From the NCBI RefSeq assembly GCF_025566985.1, contig NZ_JAOQJD010000007.1, forward strand, positions 1-64,000: a DNA stretch of 64,000 bases. The letters run 5' to 3'. This document shows positions 33,286-41,624 of this stretch, in pieces. The stretch comes from Aedoeadaptatus acetigenes. GTDB lineage: Bacteria; Bacillota; Clostridia; Tissierellales; Peptoniphilaceae. A program made the position numbers and the translations under genes. Every line of letters starts with the position of its first letter. Within the stretch, counting starts at the first letter, position 1. The notes under the pieces were generated by a model. It had not been told where the DNA came from, searched no databases, and saw nothing but the letters and a program-made list of their open reading frames with translations.

Positions 33286-34134
33286 TCATTCGCTTAAGTA
33301 ACTTACCCACTCGTTTGGCATAGGCGATGTAAAGACCATGGGCGCCTTTGTGCGGGGATGGACGATGGAAATTTTGTGCACGTGAAGATGCACGCCGCCG
33401 CATCCGCCGCCGTAGAGTTCGTCGCCGAGGACGGGATGGCCCACATGAGCCATATGGCAGCGGATTTGGTGGGTACGCCCGGTGTCGAGTTTTATCTCAA
33501 GCAGACTCACCTCGCCTGTTTGAAGGGGCTTATAGTGGGTCACGGCGCTTTGGCCGTCGTCTCTTACGACGCGCACGAGGCTTCTCTCCCCCACACCTAT
33601 GGGTGCATTTACCGTTCCAGCTTCCTTCACTACCCCCTTCACCAGAGCGAGATAAGTCTTGTTTTTCGTGTGGTCCTTTTCGAGGACGCCGTAGGCGTAG
33701 GGATTTTTTGCCACCACCAAAAGCCCGGTGGTCTCCCTGTCCAGCCGCCCGAGCATGCGCACCTTCCGCCGAATGCCCTTGGACTGAAAATAGCCCCACA
33801 CCTCGTTGGCCAAGGTGTGATCGGGATACATTTTGCAGGGCATGGCGGGAATCACGCCCTTGTCGATGACGAGGAGATCTTCGTCTTCGTAGCAAATTTT
33901 TTGTTTCATGGGCGCCGGTGCGAGATTCGACTCTTCGTCGGCAAAGGCCACGGCCACCGCCGCGCGTGCCTCCAGGGGCGTGGATTTAACAATCACCTCG
34001 CCCTTGGCGGTGACCAGGCCCGCGAGAAAGGCGCGGCGAATATGGGTGTGGGAAAAGCCCAGGCTTTTTAGGAAGCTATCGGCCCGGGCATAATTTTTTT
34101 CTGTAATAAATTTCATGGTGTCTGTACTTTTCAT
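33286..34134 (-). CDS. RluA-family 23S rRNA/tRNA pseudouridine synthase
   Basis: 282 aa. S4-like N-terminus (about 1-75) and catalytic domain with GRLDRETTGLLVVAK (catalytic Asp), KTYLALVKG, and the RTHQIRCHMAHVGHPVLGD motif (GRTHQIR). Several RluA/RluD paralogues exist in Firmicutes, so the exact uridine target is open. ATG follows AAGGGG by 4 nt; a second ATG six codons on is possible. Confidence 0.9.
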   Translation of the reverse strand: MKSTDTMKFITEKNYARADSFLKSLGFSHTHIRRAFLAGLVTAKGEVIVKSTPLEARAAVAVAFADEESNLAPAPMKQKICYEDEDLLVIDKGVIPAMPCKMYPDHTLANEVWGYFQSKGIRRKVRMLGRLDRETTGLLVVAKNPYAYGVLEKDHTKNKTYLALVKGVVKEAGTVNAPIGVGERSLVRVVRDDGQSAVTHYKPLQTGEVSLLEIKLDTGRTHQIRCHMAHVGHPVLGDELYGGGCGGVHLHVHKISIVHPRTKAPMVFTSPMPNEWVSYLSE

Positions 34135-34192
34135 TTTTCCCCTTTTGTTTTACCATATATGTGAAGGAAGTTTTTAACAAGGAGGTGAACTT

Positions 34193-34993
34193 GTGGCAAG
34201 TCCCATCATCAATATTATATCGAACTCGAATTTCGAGAGTCGCAAGACCACGAAGCGCCTGATTCAGAAATTGAAGCAGCACCACTTCACGCCCACGACG
34301 ACGCTCTCGCCGAAAGCGGAACTGACCATTACCGTCGGCGGCGACGGCGCCTTTATTAAAGCGGTCAACCGCATGAATTTTTCGTCCACGCCCATCGTGG
34401 GAATTAACACGGGCCACTTGGGCTTTTATCAGGAGATCAATCCGGATCGCTTGGATGCCTTTATCGAAGATTACAAAAACAAAAATTACCACATCGAGGC
34501 GCTTCCCATTTTAGGCGCGGAAATTTACACCAATCAGAAAAAGTTTTACGTTCAGGCCATTAACGAAATCGTGTTAAAGGCGCAAAATTCAAAGGTCATT
34601 CACATGAACGTTTTTATCGACCGCAACCATTTGGAGAAATTTTCCGGCGACGGCATGCTGGTCTCCACGCCTTCCGGCTCCAGCGGCTACAATCTGTCCC
34701 TAGGCGGCGGCATGATCCACCCCAAGGTGGAGGCCATGGCCATGACGCCCATGGCGCCCATATCGTCCCAAAGCTACCGCTCCCTCACCACGTCCATCGT
34801 GATTCCCGGCGAACACGTCATTTCTCTCGTCCCGGAACGGCGCTACGCCAACAGCAATCTGGTCCTGGTCGACGGCAGGGAACACAGTTACACGCAGATG
34901 AAGCGGATCAATATTCGCTTCGCCGACAAGCGCATTCATAAATTAGTCATGGAAAACAATTATTGGGAAAACATTAAGAGCAAATTCCTGTAA
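34193..34993 (+). CDS. nadK: NAD kinase
   Basis: 266 aa. Phosphorylates NAD to NADP. GGDGAFIKAV (the GGDG motif), GINTGHLGFY, NEIVLKA and TPSGSSGYNLSLGG are the family motifs. GTG start, with GGAGGTGA 4 nt upstream. Length matches the short Firmicute type. Divergent from the pseudouridine synthase gene. Confidence 0.95.
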   Translation: MASPIINIISNSNFESRKTTKRLIQKLKQHHFTPTTTLSPKAELTITVGGDGAFIKAVNRMNFSSTPIVGINTGHLGFYQEINPDRLDAFIEDYKNKNYHIEALPILGAEIYTNQKKFYVQAINEIVLKAQNSKVIHMNVFIDRNHLEKFSGDGMLVSTPSGSSGYNLSLGGGMIHPKVEAMAMTPMAPISSQSYRSLTTSIVIPGEHVISLVPERRYANSNLVLVDGREHSYTQMKRINIRFADKRIHKLVMENNYWENIKSKFL

Positions 34994-34997
34994 AAAA

Positions 34998-35018
34998 GGC
35001 CCCGCGAGGGCTTTTTTT
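34998..35018 (+). terminator. Terminator of nadK
   Basis: GCCC-cgcga-GGGC followed by T7. Confidence 0.75.
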
Positions 35019-35027
35019 CATGCCAAG

Positions 35028-35047
35028 AAAAAAGAGCCCGCCGGCTC
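35028..35047 (-). terminator. Terminator of the J-protein gene
   Basis: Minus strand GAGCC-ggcg-GGCTC (short loop) followed by T6. Confidence 0.7.
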
Positions 35048-35061
35048 CTCTTTCTTCTCGC

Positions 35062-35850
35062 CTACTGCTTCTTTCCGTACATGGATTTGTAGCGGGCGAT
35101 GTTTTCGTCGTTTAAAAAGTCGTTGGCCGCGTTGATTTCCTGAAAAATCTGCGTCGTGTCCTTGTCGGGATTTAAATCCGGGTGGTACTTTTTGGCGAGC
35201 TTCTTGTAAGCCAGGCGAATTTCGTACTTGTCGGCGTTTACGTCCACGCCCAAACGCTCGATGGCGGCTTCGTATTTTTCCTTAAAGCCACCGTCGTAGG
35301 CTCCTTGGTAGCCGCCCTGATTGTAGCTGCCTTCATTATAATTGCCGTAGGCGCCGCCGTAGGAATTGGCCTGATTAAAAAAGGCTTCGAAGCGCTGCCG
35401 GAAAAGCTCCTCTTCCATGCGGGCGCGGGCCTCTTCTTGGCGGCGACGCTCTTCTTCAATTTTCCGTTGGTAGCGCCTGCCGTAGTCGCCCATAGTTTCG
35501 TAGGTAATATCTTTTCCCAAAAGATAGTAGTCGGCCCGCTCGTAGAAAAATTCCGTCACCATGTATTGCAGGTACTTGAGCCGACTGACGGCAAAGGAGC
35601 CGATGACGGGAAAGATCAGTATGAGAAGCAGAATTCCGCCCCAGTTCGTGCCGCCTCGGGAGGAAAAGCTCATCGGAATTAAAAAGATGAAGAAGAACAA
35701 GCATCCCCCGAAAAATAACAGAGACAAGAGCAGGCTGCGAAAGGAGCGGAAGAGCTCCGTAAGCATGCTGAACACCGTAATAAAAAATTCCAGCACGTAG
35801 TCGATGATCGTTCCCACGTATTTAAAAAAGTTTCCGTAAAGTTTATTCAT
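35062..35850 (-). CDS. Membrane-anchored J-domain protein
   Basis: 262 aa. Hydrophobic segments at about 15-60 and 75-90, a charged Arg/Glu helix (EEERRRQEEARARMEEE), a Gly/Tyr/Asn-rich linker (about 160-195: SYGGAYGNYNEG type repeats), and a C-terminal J domain with HPD (YHPDLNPDKD) and KKLAKKYHPD. Type III J-protein; recruits DnaK to the membrane. Its J domain is at the C-terminus, unlike DnaJ. Start at 35850 follows CGGAGGGA; the stop of the upstream zincin overlaps by 8 bp. Confidence 0.85.
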   Translation of the reverse strand: MNKLYGNFFKYVGTIIDYVLEFFITVFSMLTELFRSFRSLLLSLLFFGGCLFFFIFLIPMSFSSRGGTNWGGILLLILIFPVIGSFAVSRLKYLQYMVTEFFYERADYYLLGKDITYETMGDYGRRYQRKIEEERRRQEEARARMEEELFRQRFEAFFNQANSYGGAYGNYNEGSYNQGGYQGAYDGGFKEKYEAAIERLGVDVNADKYEIRLAYKKLAKKYHPDLNPDKDTTQIFQEINAANDFLNDENIARYKSMYGKKQ

Positions 35851-36208
35851 GTTCCCTCCGGTGTCGCTCCATAAAGGCCGCATCTTCCAGGACCAGGTCG
35901 TTTTCGCCGGCCAAGGTTTCTAAGTGATGGGTCAGTTCGTGGTACAGGGTTTCTTTCAGCCGCTCCGTAATCCCTTCGCGGGATTCGTAGCCGTAAAGGG
36001 CCATAAAAGAGCCGTAGTACAAGACGATGGATTTGCCCATGGGCTCGGATTTGTAGTGGCCCATAATGTAAAGCTCTGGATAGGTCTCGTCGTGCATCTC
36101 CTCCCGCGAAAAGAGCACGCCGCCGTTTAGGCCGCGGAAATAATACTGGGGCAACTCGTCCACCAAATCGTCCAATATCGTGGCCATTTCCTCAAATCGA
36201 TCTTCCAT
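35843..36208 (-). CDS. Minimal zincin metallopeptidase-family protein
   Basis: 121 aa. It has HELTHHLE, the HExxH zinc motif, in a short all-alpha/beta fold as in the DUF1025 (Zincin_1) family of small metalloprotease-like proteins; no signal peptide. Role unknown. It is translationally coupled to the membrane J-protein, so both may deal with membrane protein quality. Start at 36208 follows GGAGGTG by 3 nt; the upstream Met is not favoured. Confidence 0.82.
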   Translation of the reverse strand: MEDRFEEMATILDDLVDELPQYYFRGLNGGVLFSREEMHDETYPELYIMGHYKSEPMGKSIVLYYGSFMALYGYESREGITERLKETLYHELTHHLETLAGENDLVLEDAAFMERHRREHE

Positions 36209-36305
36209 ACCCACCTCCTGAACCTTCATTATAGAAGATCGACGCCCAATTATAAAGCCGTTCGGAAAAACTTCGATTTGTCTTCACAATTGAACCCTTT
36301 CCCAC

Positions 36306-36330
36306 AAAAAAAGCGAGGCCGAAGCCTCGC
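36306..36330 (-). terminator. Terminator of the NhaC-type gene
   Basis: Minus strand GCGAGGC-ttcg-GCCTCGC followed by T7. Confidence 0.9.
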
Positions 36331-36335
36331 AAAGT

Positions 36336-37949
36336 TTACAGTTGATTTCTCAGTTCCGGGTGCTTGTTGTGACGTCCCACGAAAGAAAGGACGACGATCA
36401 CCATGACAACCCCTGCGATTAAGGGGATGTAGGGATCTTGGATAAGGCCCGCGATAATGTAGCAGACGGAGCTGATTGCGGCCACGGTTAGGGCGTAAGG
36501 CAATTGGGTGGACACGTGAACCACGTGATTGCATTGAGCCCCGGCCGAAGACATAATGGTCGTATCGCTAATGGGCGAGCAGTGGTCGCCACAGACGGCA
36601 CCGGCCAAGCAGGCGGACAGGCCGATAAAGAACAGGTGATTGTCCACGGTAAACATGCTGGTGACGATGGGGATTAAAATCCCGAAGGTGCCCCAGCTGG
36701 TGCCGGTGGCGAAGGCCAAGAGGGCCGCTACGATAAAGATGACCACGGGGAGGAACAATTGCAAGCTGCCTGCCACATTGCCCATCATGCCGCCGACGAA
36801 TTCGGCGCTGCCTAAAAGGTCGTTGGAAATGTTCTTCAGTGCCGTCGCCATGGTTAAGATCATAATGGCGGCGACCATGGAGTTAAAACCTTCGGTCAAG
36901 CAGTTCATGGCAGTGTTGAAGCTCAGCACGCGGCGAATGATCAGATAAGCGATGGTAAAGAGCAAGGTAATGGTGGCACCCCAGGGAAGGGCCACGGTGG
37001 CGTCGGTGTTACCGAAGGCGCCGATGAAGTCGCCGGTAAAATCCGATGCGGGATCGAAGTAGCCGCCGACGTAAACCAGTGCGATGACGGAGGTGATGAT
37101 CAAGAAAATAATGGGAACCACCAGATCGAAAAGGCTGGCGTGATCGGCGGTTTCTACCGTTTGCAATTCTTGTTCCAGTGCGGAAATATCGTCGCCCTGA
37201 AGGGCCGCTTCTTCGTAGCGAAGCATGGGACCGTAATCGTCGCGGCGCCAGATCAAGACGATGACGAAGATCAAAGTCAAAAGGGAGTAGAAGTTGTAGG
37301 GAATGGCGCGAACAAACATAGTAATGCCGCTCATGCCCGTGCCTTCCGCATAGCCGGATACGGCTGCCGCCCAAGAGGAAATGGGGGCGATCATGCAGAT
37401 CGGCGCCGCCGTGGCGTCGATAATGTAGGCGAGCTTGGCGTGGGAAATCTTGAAGCGGTCGGTGACCGGTCGCATAACGCTGCCCACGGTAAGGCAGTTA
37501 AAGTAGTCGTCGATAAAGATCAAGATTCCCAGGAAGAAGGCCGCCATTTGCGCGCCCCGTCTGGATGTAATGTGTTGCGCGGCCCACTCACCGAAGGCCT
37601 TGGTGCCGCCGCTTCGATTAATGAGGGCGACGAGCATACCCAAGAGTACGAGGAAAATAAAAATCCCTGCCGTACCGGATACGGCGCCGATCAATCCTTC
37701 GTTGATGACGTGGTCCATGGTCGTGGGAAAGGATCCCCCGCTGGCCAAAATGGCACCGACGAAGATCCCGGTAAAGAGCGACGGAAATACCTCTTTGGTA
37801 ATCAGGGCCAAGGTAATGGCTACGATGGGCGGCAAGAGGGACCAGGCCGTGGCCTCTGTGCTCATGCCCGAGGCCGCCACGGCAAAGCTCGCCCCAATGG
37901 CGACGATGCCTAAAATTAAGGCGATAATGAGATTGCGTTGATTCGTCAT
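36336..37949 (-). CDS. NhaC-family transporter under lysine riboswitch (probable lysine transporter)
   Basis: 537-aa membrane protein with twelve or so helices. Na+/H+ antiporter NhaC family by the paired GD-containing helices (IDDYFNCLTVGS and CGDHCSPISDTT), which are conserved family motifs. Many NhaC homologues in Firmicutes are controlled by lysine riboswitches and are taken to be lysine transporters (LysW). The riboswitch at 38044-38203 strongly supports this here. Start at 37949 follows AGAAAGGAAG; 29 upstream codons belong to the terminator/leader region. Confidence 0.88.
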   Translation of the reverse strand: MTNQRNLIIALILGIVAIGASFAVAASGMSTEATAWSLLPPIVAITLALITKEVFPSLFTGIFVGAILASGGSFPTTMDHVINEGLIGAVSGTAGIFIFLVLLGMLVALINRSGGTKAFGEWAAQHITSRRGAQMAAFFLGILIFIDDYFNCLTVGSVMRPVTDRFKISHAKLAYIIDATAAPICMIAPISSWAAAVSGYAEGTGMSGITMFVRAIPYNFYSLLTLIFVIVLIWRRDDYGPMLRYEEAALQGDDISALEQELQTVETADHASLFDLVVPIIFLIITSVIALVYVGGYFDPASDFTGDFIGAFGNTDATVALPWGATITLLFTIAYLIIRRVLSFNTAMNCLTEGFNSMVAAIMILTMATALKNISNDLLGSAEFVGGMMGNVAGSLQLFLPVVIFIVAALLAFATGTSWGTFGILIPIVTSMFTVDNHLFFIGLSACLAGAVCGDHCSPISDTTIMSSAGAQCNHVVHVSTQLPYALTVAAISSVCYIIAGLIQDPYIPLIAGVVMVIVVLSFVGRHNKHPELRNQL

Positions 37950-37978
37950 GTAAATCTTCCTTTCTGAGTTTTCAATCG

Positions 37979-38007
37979 AAAAAAGAGCCATGATACTACC
38001 ATGACTC
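37979..38007 (-). terminator. Riboswitch-controlled terminator
   Basis: Minus strand GAGTCATG-gtagtat-CATGGCTC followed by TTTT, between the lysine aptamer and the transporter SD. Expression platform of the riboswitch. Confidence 0.8.
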
Positions 38008-38043
38008 TTGATTATTTCACGAGAATAAAAACTCAAAAGGCAC

Positions 38044-38203
38044 GATAGCTCTCCGTTCCGTAGAACGACAGTACGCAGGATATTCTCCTACGTCCCGGTG
38101 ATAGCGACTTGTGGACACAAGCGACTAACCCTCGGCACGTCACCCTTTCACGATCATCCATTGACCGGAGATGATCCTTACTGATGTGAAGTGCGCCTCT
38201 ATC
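38044..38203 (-). promoter_or_regulatory. Lysine riboswitch (L box)
   Basis: Minus strand. P1 pairs GATAG with CTATC; the conserved segments AGAGGCGC, CAGTAAGG, GTGCCGAGGG, CACCGGGA, ACTGTCGTTC and GGAGAGCTATC follow in aptamer order. The five-way junction layout matches the L box. Lysine binding would favour the terminator at 37979-38007 and shut the transporter off. Confidence 0.93.
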
Positions 38204-38227
38204 ATGTGGATTCGATTGTTGAGTATG

Positions 38228-38255
38228 AGTATAGCACACCAAAAAGGAATGTCAA
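38228..38255 (-). promoter_or_regulatory. Promoter of the lysine riboswitch transcript
   Basis: Minus strand TTGACA (38250-38255), 16-nt spacer, TATACT (38228-38233). Confidence 0.85.
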
Positions 38256-38274
38256 GGAAAAAAACAAATTCTTT

Positions 38275-39069
38275 TTATAAAATAATTAAACTCGCGCCCA
38301 TGACCATCATGCCGAAGATCAGCCCCAACAAAGAAAGGTGGGTCTCGCCGTAGGCGCGAGAGGCGGGCAAAAGCTCGTCGAAGGAGATCAAGACCATGAT
38401 GCCCGAAATGGCGCCAAAGACCACGCCGAAGAGGGTGGGCGTGAGAAATGGCCGCAGCAAGAGATAGGCCAAGAGGGCGCCCACCGGCTCCGAGACGCCG
38501 CTTAAGAAGGTAAGCCACAAGGCCCGCTTCTTATCTCCCGTGGCGAAGTAAATGGGCGCCGCCACGCCGATGCCTTCGGGAATGTTGTGCATGGCAATGG
38601 CCACGGCGATGGAAAGGCCCATGGCAGGGTCCATAAGACTCGTCATAAAGGTGACCATCCCCTCGGGAAAGTTGTGGATCCCGATGGCGACGGCGCTTTT
38701 CAGTCCCACTTTCTCCAGAGCCAGCTCGTGGCTCCTCTCTTCCATTTCCTCTTCGGTTTTGATTTCGTGGGGCTCGTCAGCTTCCGGCACCAAGTGGGAT
38801 ATGATGCCGAAGACGGCCATGGACCCAAAGAAGGATGCCAGCACCATCCACTGAGCCTGTTTGTCTGCCATGGTCTTCATAAAATTTTCCTGCGCCATGG
38901 GCATCATTTCCATAAAGGAAATAAAAATCATGACCCCGGCGGAAAAGCCCAGGGCGGACGAGAGAAATTTCTTGTTGTCCGACTTCGACACAAAGACGAT
39001 CAGGGCGCCGAACATGGTGGCGAGACCGGCCAAGGCGGAACTTACAAAAGCAACTGTTACATTGGACAT
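38275..39069 (-). CDS. zupT: ZIP-family divalent metal transporter
   Basis: 264 aa, eight helices, ZupT branch. Helix IV HNFPEG and helix V HNIPEG metal-binding motifs are both present, with ALGFSAGVM and EPVGALLAYLLL as other hallmarks. The TM3-TM4 loop is acidic (EADEPHEIKTEEEMEE) but has no His cluster. Zinc or iron import likely. No clear Zur or Fur site was found upstream. Confidence 0.93.
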   Translation of the reverse strand: MSNVTVAFVSSALAGLATMFGALIVFVSKSDNKKFLSSALGFSAGVMIFISFMEMMPMAQENFMKTMADKQAQWMVLASFFGSMAVFGIISHLVPEADEPHEIKTEEEMEERSHELALEKVGLKSAVAIGIHNFPEGMVTFMTSLMDPAMGLSIAVAIAMHNIPEGIGVAAPIYFATGDKKRALWLTFLSGVSEPVGALLAYLLLRPFLTPTLFGVVFGAISGIMVLISFDELLPASRAYGETHLSLLGLIFGMMVMGASLIIL

Positions 39070-39152
39070 ACTAACTCCTATTTCTATTTACGGCATGCGC
39101 CGAAAAGACATCGTAATGCTAATTATTTTACCACATTTGCCGTCTTTTCCAT

Positions 39153-39183
39153 AAAAAAAGCCCGCCACCGTTTTTCGATGGCG
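39153..39183 (-). terminator. Terminator of folT
   Basis: Minus strand CGCCATCG-aaaaa-CGGTGGCG, then GGCTTTTTTT. Confidence 0.85.
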
Positions 39184-39193
39184 AGGCGCTTAT

Positions 39194-39706
39194 TTAACGA
39201 AACAGCCGAGCGGCTTCGTCGACGAGCCGTTTTAAAATCAAGGCTTGCACGACGATTTTTATGACAAGCATCAGACCTTGGAAGGGAAGTTTTGCCGCAA
39301 ACAGGGGCCCGTAAGGGCTGCCCGTGAGCATGTGCACCCACACGGTGCCCAGGCAAACATTCACCACCAATGTGGCCACCACATTGGCCAAGATGATGCG
39401 CTTCAATGTCAGCTCTTTTTTGTAGAAGAAATAGCCGTAGATAAATGCGCCTAAAAAGGCGTTAAAGGTGAATCCCGGAAAATAGGGCCCGGTGGGCTTG
39501 GTAATAAAGCCCAAAATATCGGCCACAGCTGCCGCAATCCCTGAAGGGATGGGTCCCACGACCGCCGAAGCCAAGGTGACGGGAATAAAGGAAAAGCTGA
39601 TTCTCTGCACACTGCCCAGATCAATTCCCAAGGTGCGTGCAAAGACGATCTGCAGCGCCACCATCACCGCCAAAAAGGCTAGTTTCTTCGTATTTAATTG
39701 TTTCAT
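39194..39706 (-). CDS. folT: ECF S component for folate
   Basis: 170-aa membrane protein with six helices, FolT branch: RISFSFIPVTLASAVVGP and GPYFPGFTFNAFLGAFIYG are family hallmarks. It binds folates and is energized by EcfAAT. A tetrahydrofolate riboswitch directly upstream gives independent support for folate. The SD is held in a hairpin (see riboswitch). Confidence 0.93.
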   Translation of the reverse strand: MKQLNTKKLAFLAVMVALQIVFARTLGIDLGSVQRISFSFIPVTLASAVVGPIPSGIAAAVADILGFITKPTGPYFPGFTFNAFLGAFIYGYFFYKKELTLKRIILANVVATLVVNVCLGTVWVHMLTGSPYGPLFAAKLPFQGLMLVIKIVVQALILKRLVDEAARLFR

Positions 39707-39734
39707 TTTTCCTCCTTAAGCTGCTTAAGAGGAC

Positions 39735-39832
39735 AGCAGCGGATGCGACAAAAGATAGCGAGCCTCTTCACTCTTCGTTTGAGAGCAACTTCCCATCTCT
39801 CAACACTTAACGCCTTTTGTCTACTCTACTTA
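39735..39832 (-). promoter_or_regulatory. THF (tetrahydrofolate) riboswitch
   Basis: Minus strand follows the THF-I consensus: GAGTAGAC, GGCGTTAAGTGT, ATGGGAAGTTG, AACGAAGAG and GCATCCGCT in order, with pairing of the inner stem GAGAG/CTCTC. Downstream, CCTCTTAAG pairs with CTTAAGGAGG, so the SD of folT can be hidden: translational control. Confidence 0.92.
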
Positions 39833-39839
39833 CGAAACA

Positions 39840-39868
39840 ATTATAATCATTTGCCGCTGTTCATGCAA
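39840..39868 (-). promoter_or_regulatory. Promoter of the THF riboswitch transcript
   Basis: Minus strand TTGCAT (39863-39868), 17-nt spacer, TATAAT (39840-39845). Confidence 0.85.
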
Positions 39869-39870
39869 GG

Positions 39871-41616
39871 CTACTTCGTGCGCACATTCCCCAAGAAGAT
39901 TTCCCCGGTATCGGCGTTCATGGTAATGACGTCGCCGGATTTCAGGCCGTCGGTAATTCCCTTGCAGCCCACGATGGTGCACTTGCCCAGGGACAAACCG
40001 GCGATGGCCGAAGGGGAGGTGAGGCCTTCTTCTTCGGAGATAAAGCCGCCGGCCCGGGCTAAATAGGGGGCCAGGGCCTTTTCATAGCTTTTCGCCACGA
40101 TAATGTCTCCGTCAGTGAAGTCCCGCATATAAGCGCCATCTTCGGAGACGATTCTTGCCCGCGCGGTCTTTCGGCCCATGACGATGCCCACGCCTTTGTG
40201 GAGCGTCGAGGCCACTTGATGGACCTTCACAACATTGGTGCTGCCGGCCACCCCTTGGGGAATCCCCGCCACCATGACGATTAAATCCCCTTCTTTAATG
40301 AAGCCTGCCCGCTTCACGATTTTCGCCGTCTCTTCGAAAATTTGCTGTTGATTGATCGCACCCTTGACGCCGGTGACGCCCCACTGCAGGCTCATTTGCC
40401 GGAGCACGGCGTCGTCTTCGGTGACGGCAAAGACGTCGGCTTTCGGGCGAAACTTCGCCAGATTTCTCGAGCTGTATCCCGTGGCCGTGGCAATGACGAT
40501 GGCATCGGCGGAAATTTCTTCCGCCATTTCTACGGCATGGCGCACGATGACATTGGTGGTGTTTCGCTTAAACTGGCTGCCCTTGTTCAAAATATGTTCG
40601 TAATCCAGGGCGGCTTCCGTAAAGGCGCAGACCTTGGCCATGGTCTTCACGGCTTCCACCGGGTATTTTCCCCCGGCGGTTTCTCCCGAGAGCATGACGG
40701 CGCTGGTGCCGTCGATAATGGCGTTGGCTACATCCCCCACTTCCGCCCGGGTGGGCCGGGGATTTCGAATCATGGAATCCAACATTTGCGTGGCGGTGAT
40801 CACGGGAATCCCTTCGTCGATGGCCCGCTCGATTAATTGCTTCTGCACCAGGGGCACCCGCTCCGTTTCGATTTCCACGCCCATGTCGCCTCTGGCCACC
40901 ATAATGCCGTCGGCAAAGGAGGCAATTTCATCCATATTGTCGATGCCCTCTTTGTTTTCGATTTTCGCGATGACCTTAATGCTTTCGCCGCCGTGGCTTT
41001 CCAGGACATTGCGAATGGCAATGAGGTCGTCTTTTTTTCGAATAAAGGAGGCGGCGATGAAGTCTACCCCTTCCTCGATGCCGAAGCGAATGTCTTCCAC
41101 GTCTTTTTCCGTGAGGGCCGGCAGCTGAATGGAGGCTCCGGGGACGTTGATTCCTTTGTGGTCCTTAATCACGCCGCCGTTTAAGACTTTCGTGTGAATG
41201 GTCGTATTTTCGATGCCCACAACTTCAAGGGCCATAAGCCCGTCGTCCAGCAAGATGACCTGCCCCGGCGCCACGTCTTTGTAAAGACGGTCGTAGGTAA
41301 TGGAAACGCCCGTCTCGTCTCCTTCTTGTTCGTCTGCGTAAAGGGCGAAGGCCGCCCCTTCGCTTAAAGTGGCCTCCCCATCTTTAAAGGTGACAGTACG
41401 AATCTCCGGTCCCTTCGTATCCAGCATGAGGGCGACGGGCAGATTCATTTCCTCCCGCACTTTTTTTATCCGATCCATGGTTTCCTTGTGGCTCTTATGA
41501 TCGCCGTGGGAGAAATTTAAGCGACACACATTGACGCCCTCGGCGAAGAGGGCCCGCAAGGTGGCCTCGTCCCAAGACGCCGGGCCGATGGTGGCTACGA
41601 TTTTTGTCTTTTTCAT
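39871..41616 (-). CDS. pyk: Pyruvate kinase with C-terminal PEP-swivel domain
   Basis: 581 aa. TIM barrel with MKKTKIVATIGPAS, RLNFSHG, the MVARGDMGVEI active site and ATQMLDSM. An extra domain of about 100 aa (about 475-581, LVVAKS-type GKCTIVGCKGITDG) is the PEP-utilizing swivel domain of Firmicute Pyk. Last glycolytic step. pfkA lies 8 nt upstream, so the two are co-transcribed. Confidence 0.96.
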   Translation of the reverse strand: MKKTKIVATIGPASWDEATLRALFAEGVNVCRLNFSHGDHKSHKETMDRIKKVREEMNLPVALMLDTKGPEIRTVTFKDGEATLSEGAAFALYADEQEGDETGVSITYDRLYKDVAPGQVILLDDGLMALEVVGIENTTIHTKVLNGGVIKDHKGINVPGASIQLPALTEKDVEDIRFGIEEGVDFIAASFIRKKDDLIAIRNVLESHGGESIKVIAKIENKEGIDNMDEIASFADGIMVARGDMGVEIETERVPLVQKQLIERAIDEGIPVITATQMLDSMIRNPRPTRAEVGDVANAIIDGTSAVMLSGETAGGKYPVEAVKTMAKVCAFTEAALDYEHILNKGSQFKRNTTNVIVRHAVEMAEEISADAIVIATATGYSSRNLAKFRPKADVFAVTEDDAVLRQMSLQWGVTGVKGAINQQQIFEETAKIVKRAGFIKEGDLIVMVAGIPQGVAGSTNVVKVHQVASTLHKGVGIVMGRKTARARIVSEDGAYMRDFTDGDIIVAKSYEKALAPYLARAGGFISEEEGLTSPSAIAGLSLGKCTIVGCKGITDGLKSGDVITMNADTGEIFLGNVRTK

Positions 41617-41624
41617 CGTCCCTC

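Noticed and set aside
37140..37913. Plus-strand frame of 257 codons opposite the NhaC-type gene
   Set aside because: Complement of a clear transporter gene; no family features or SD.
39070..39152. Zur-like site upstream of zupT
   Set aside because: Only one half-site resembles TCGTAAT; the second half does not match.
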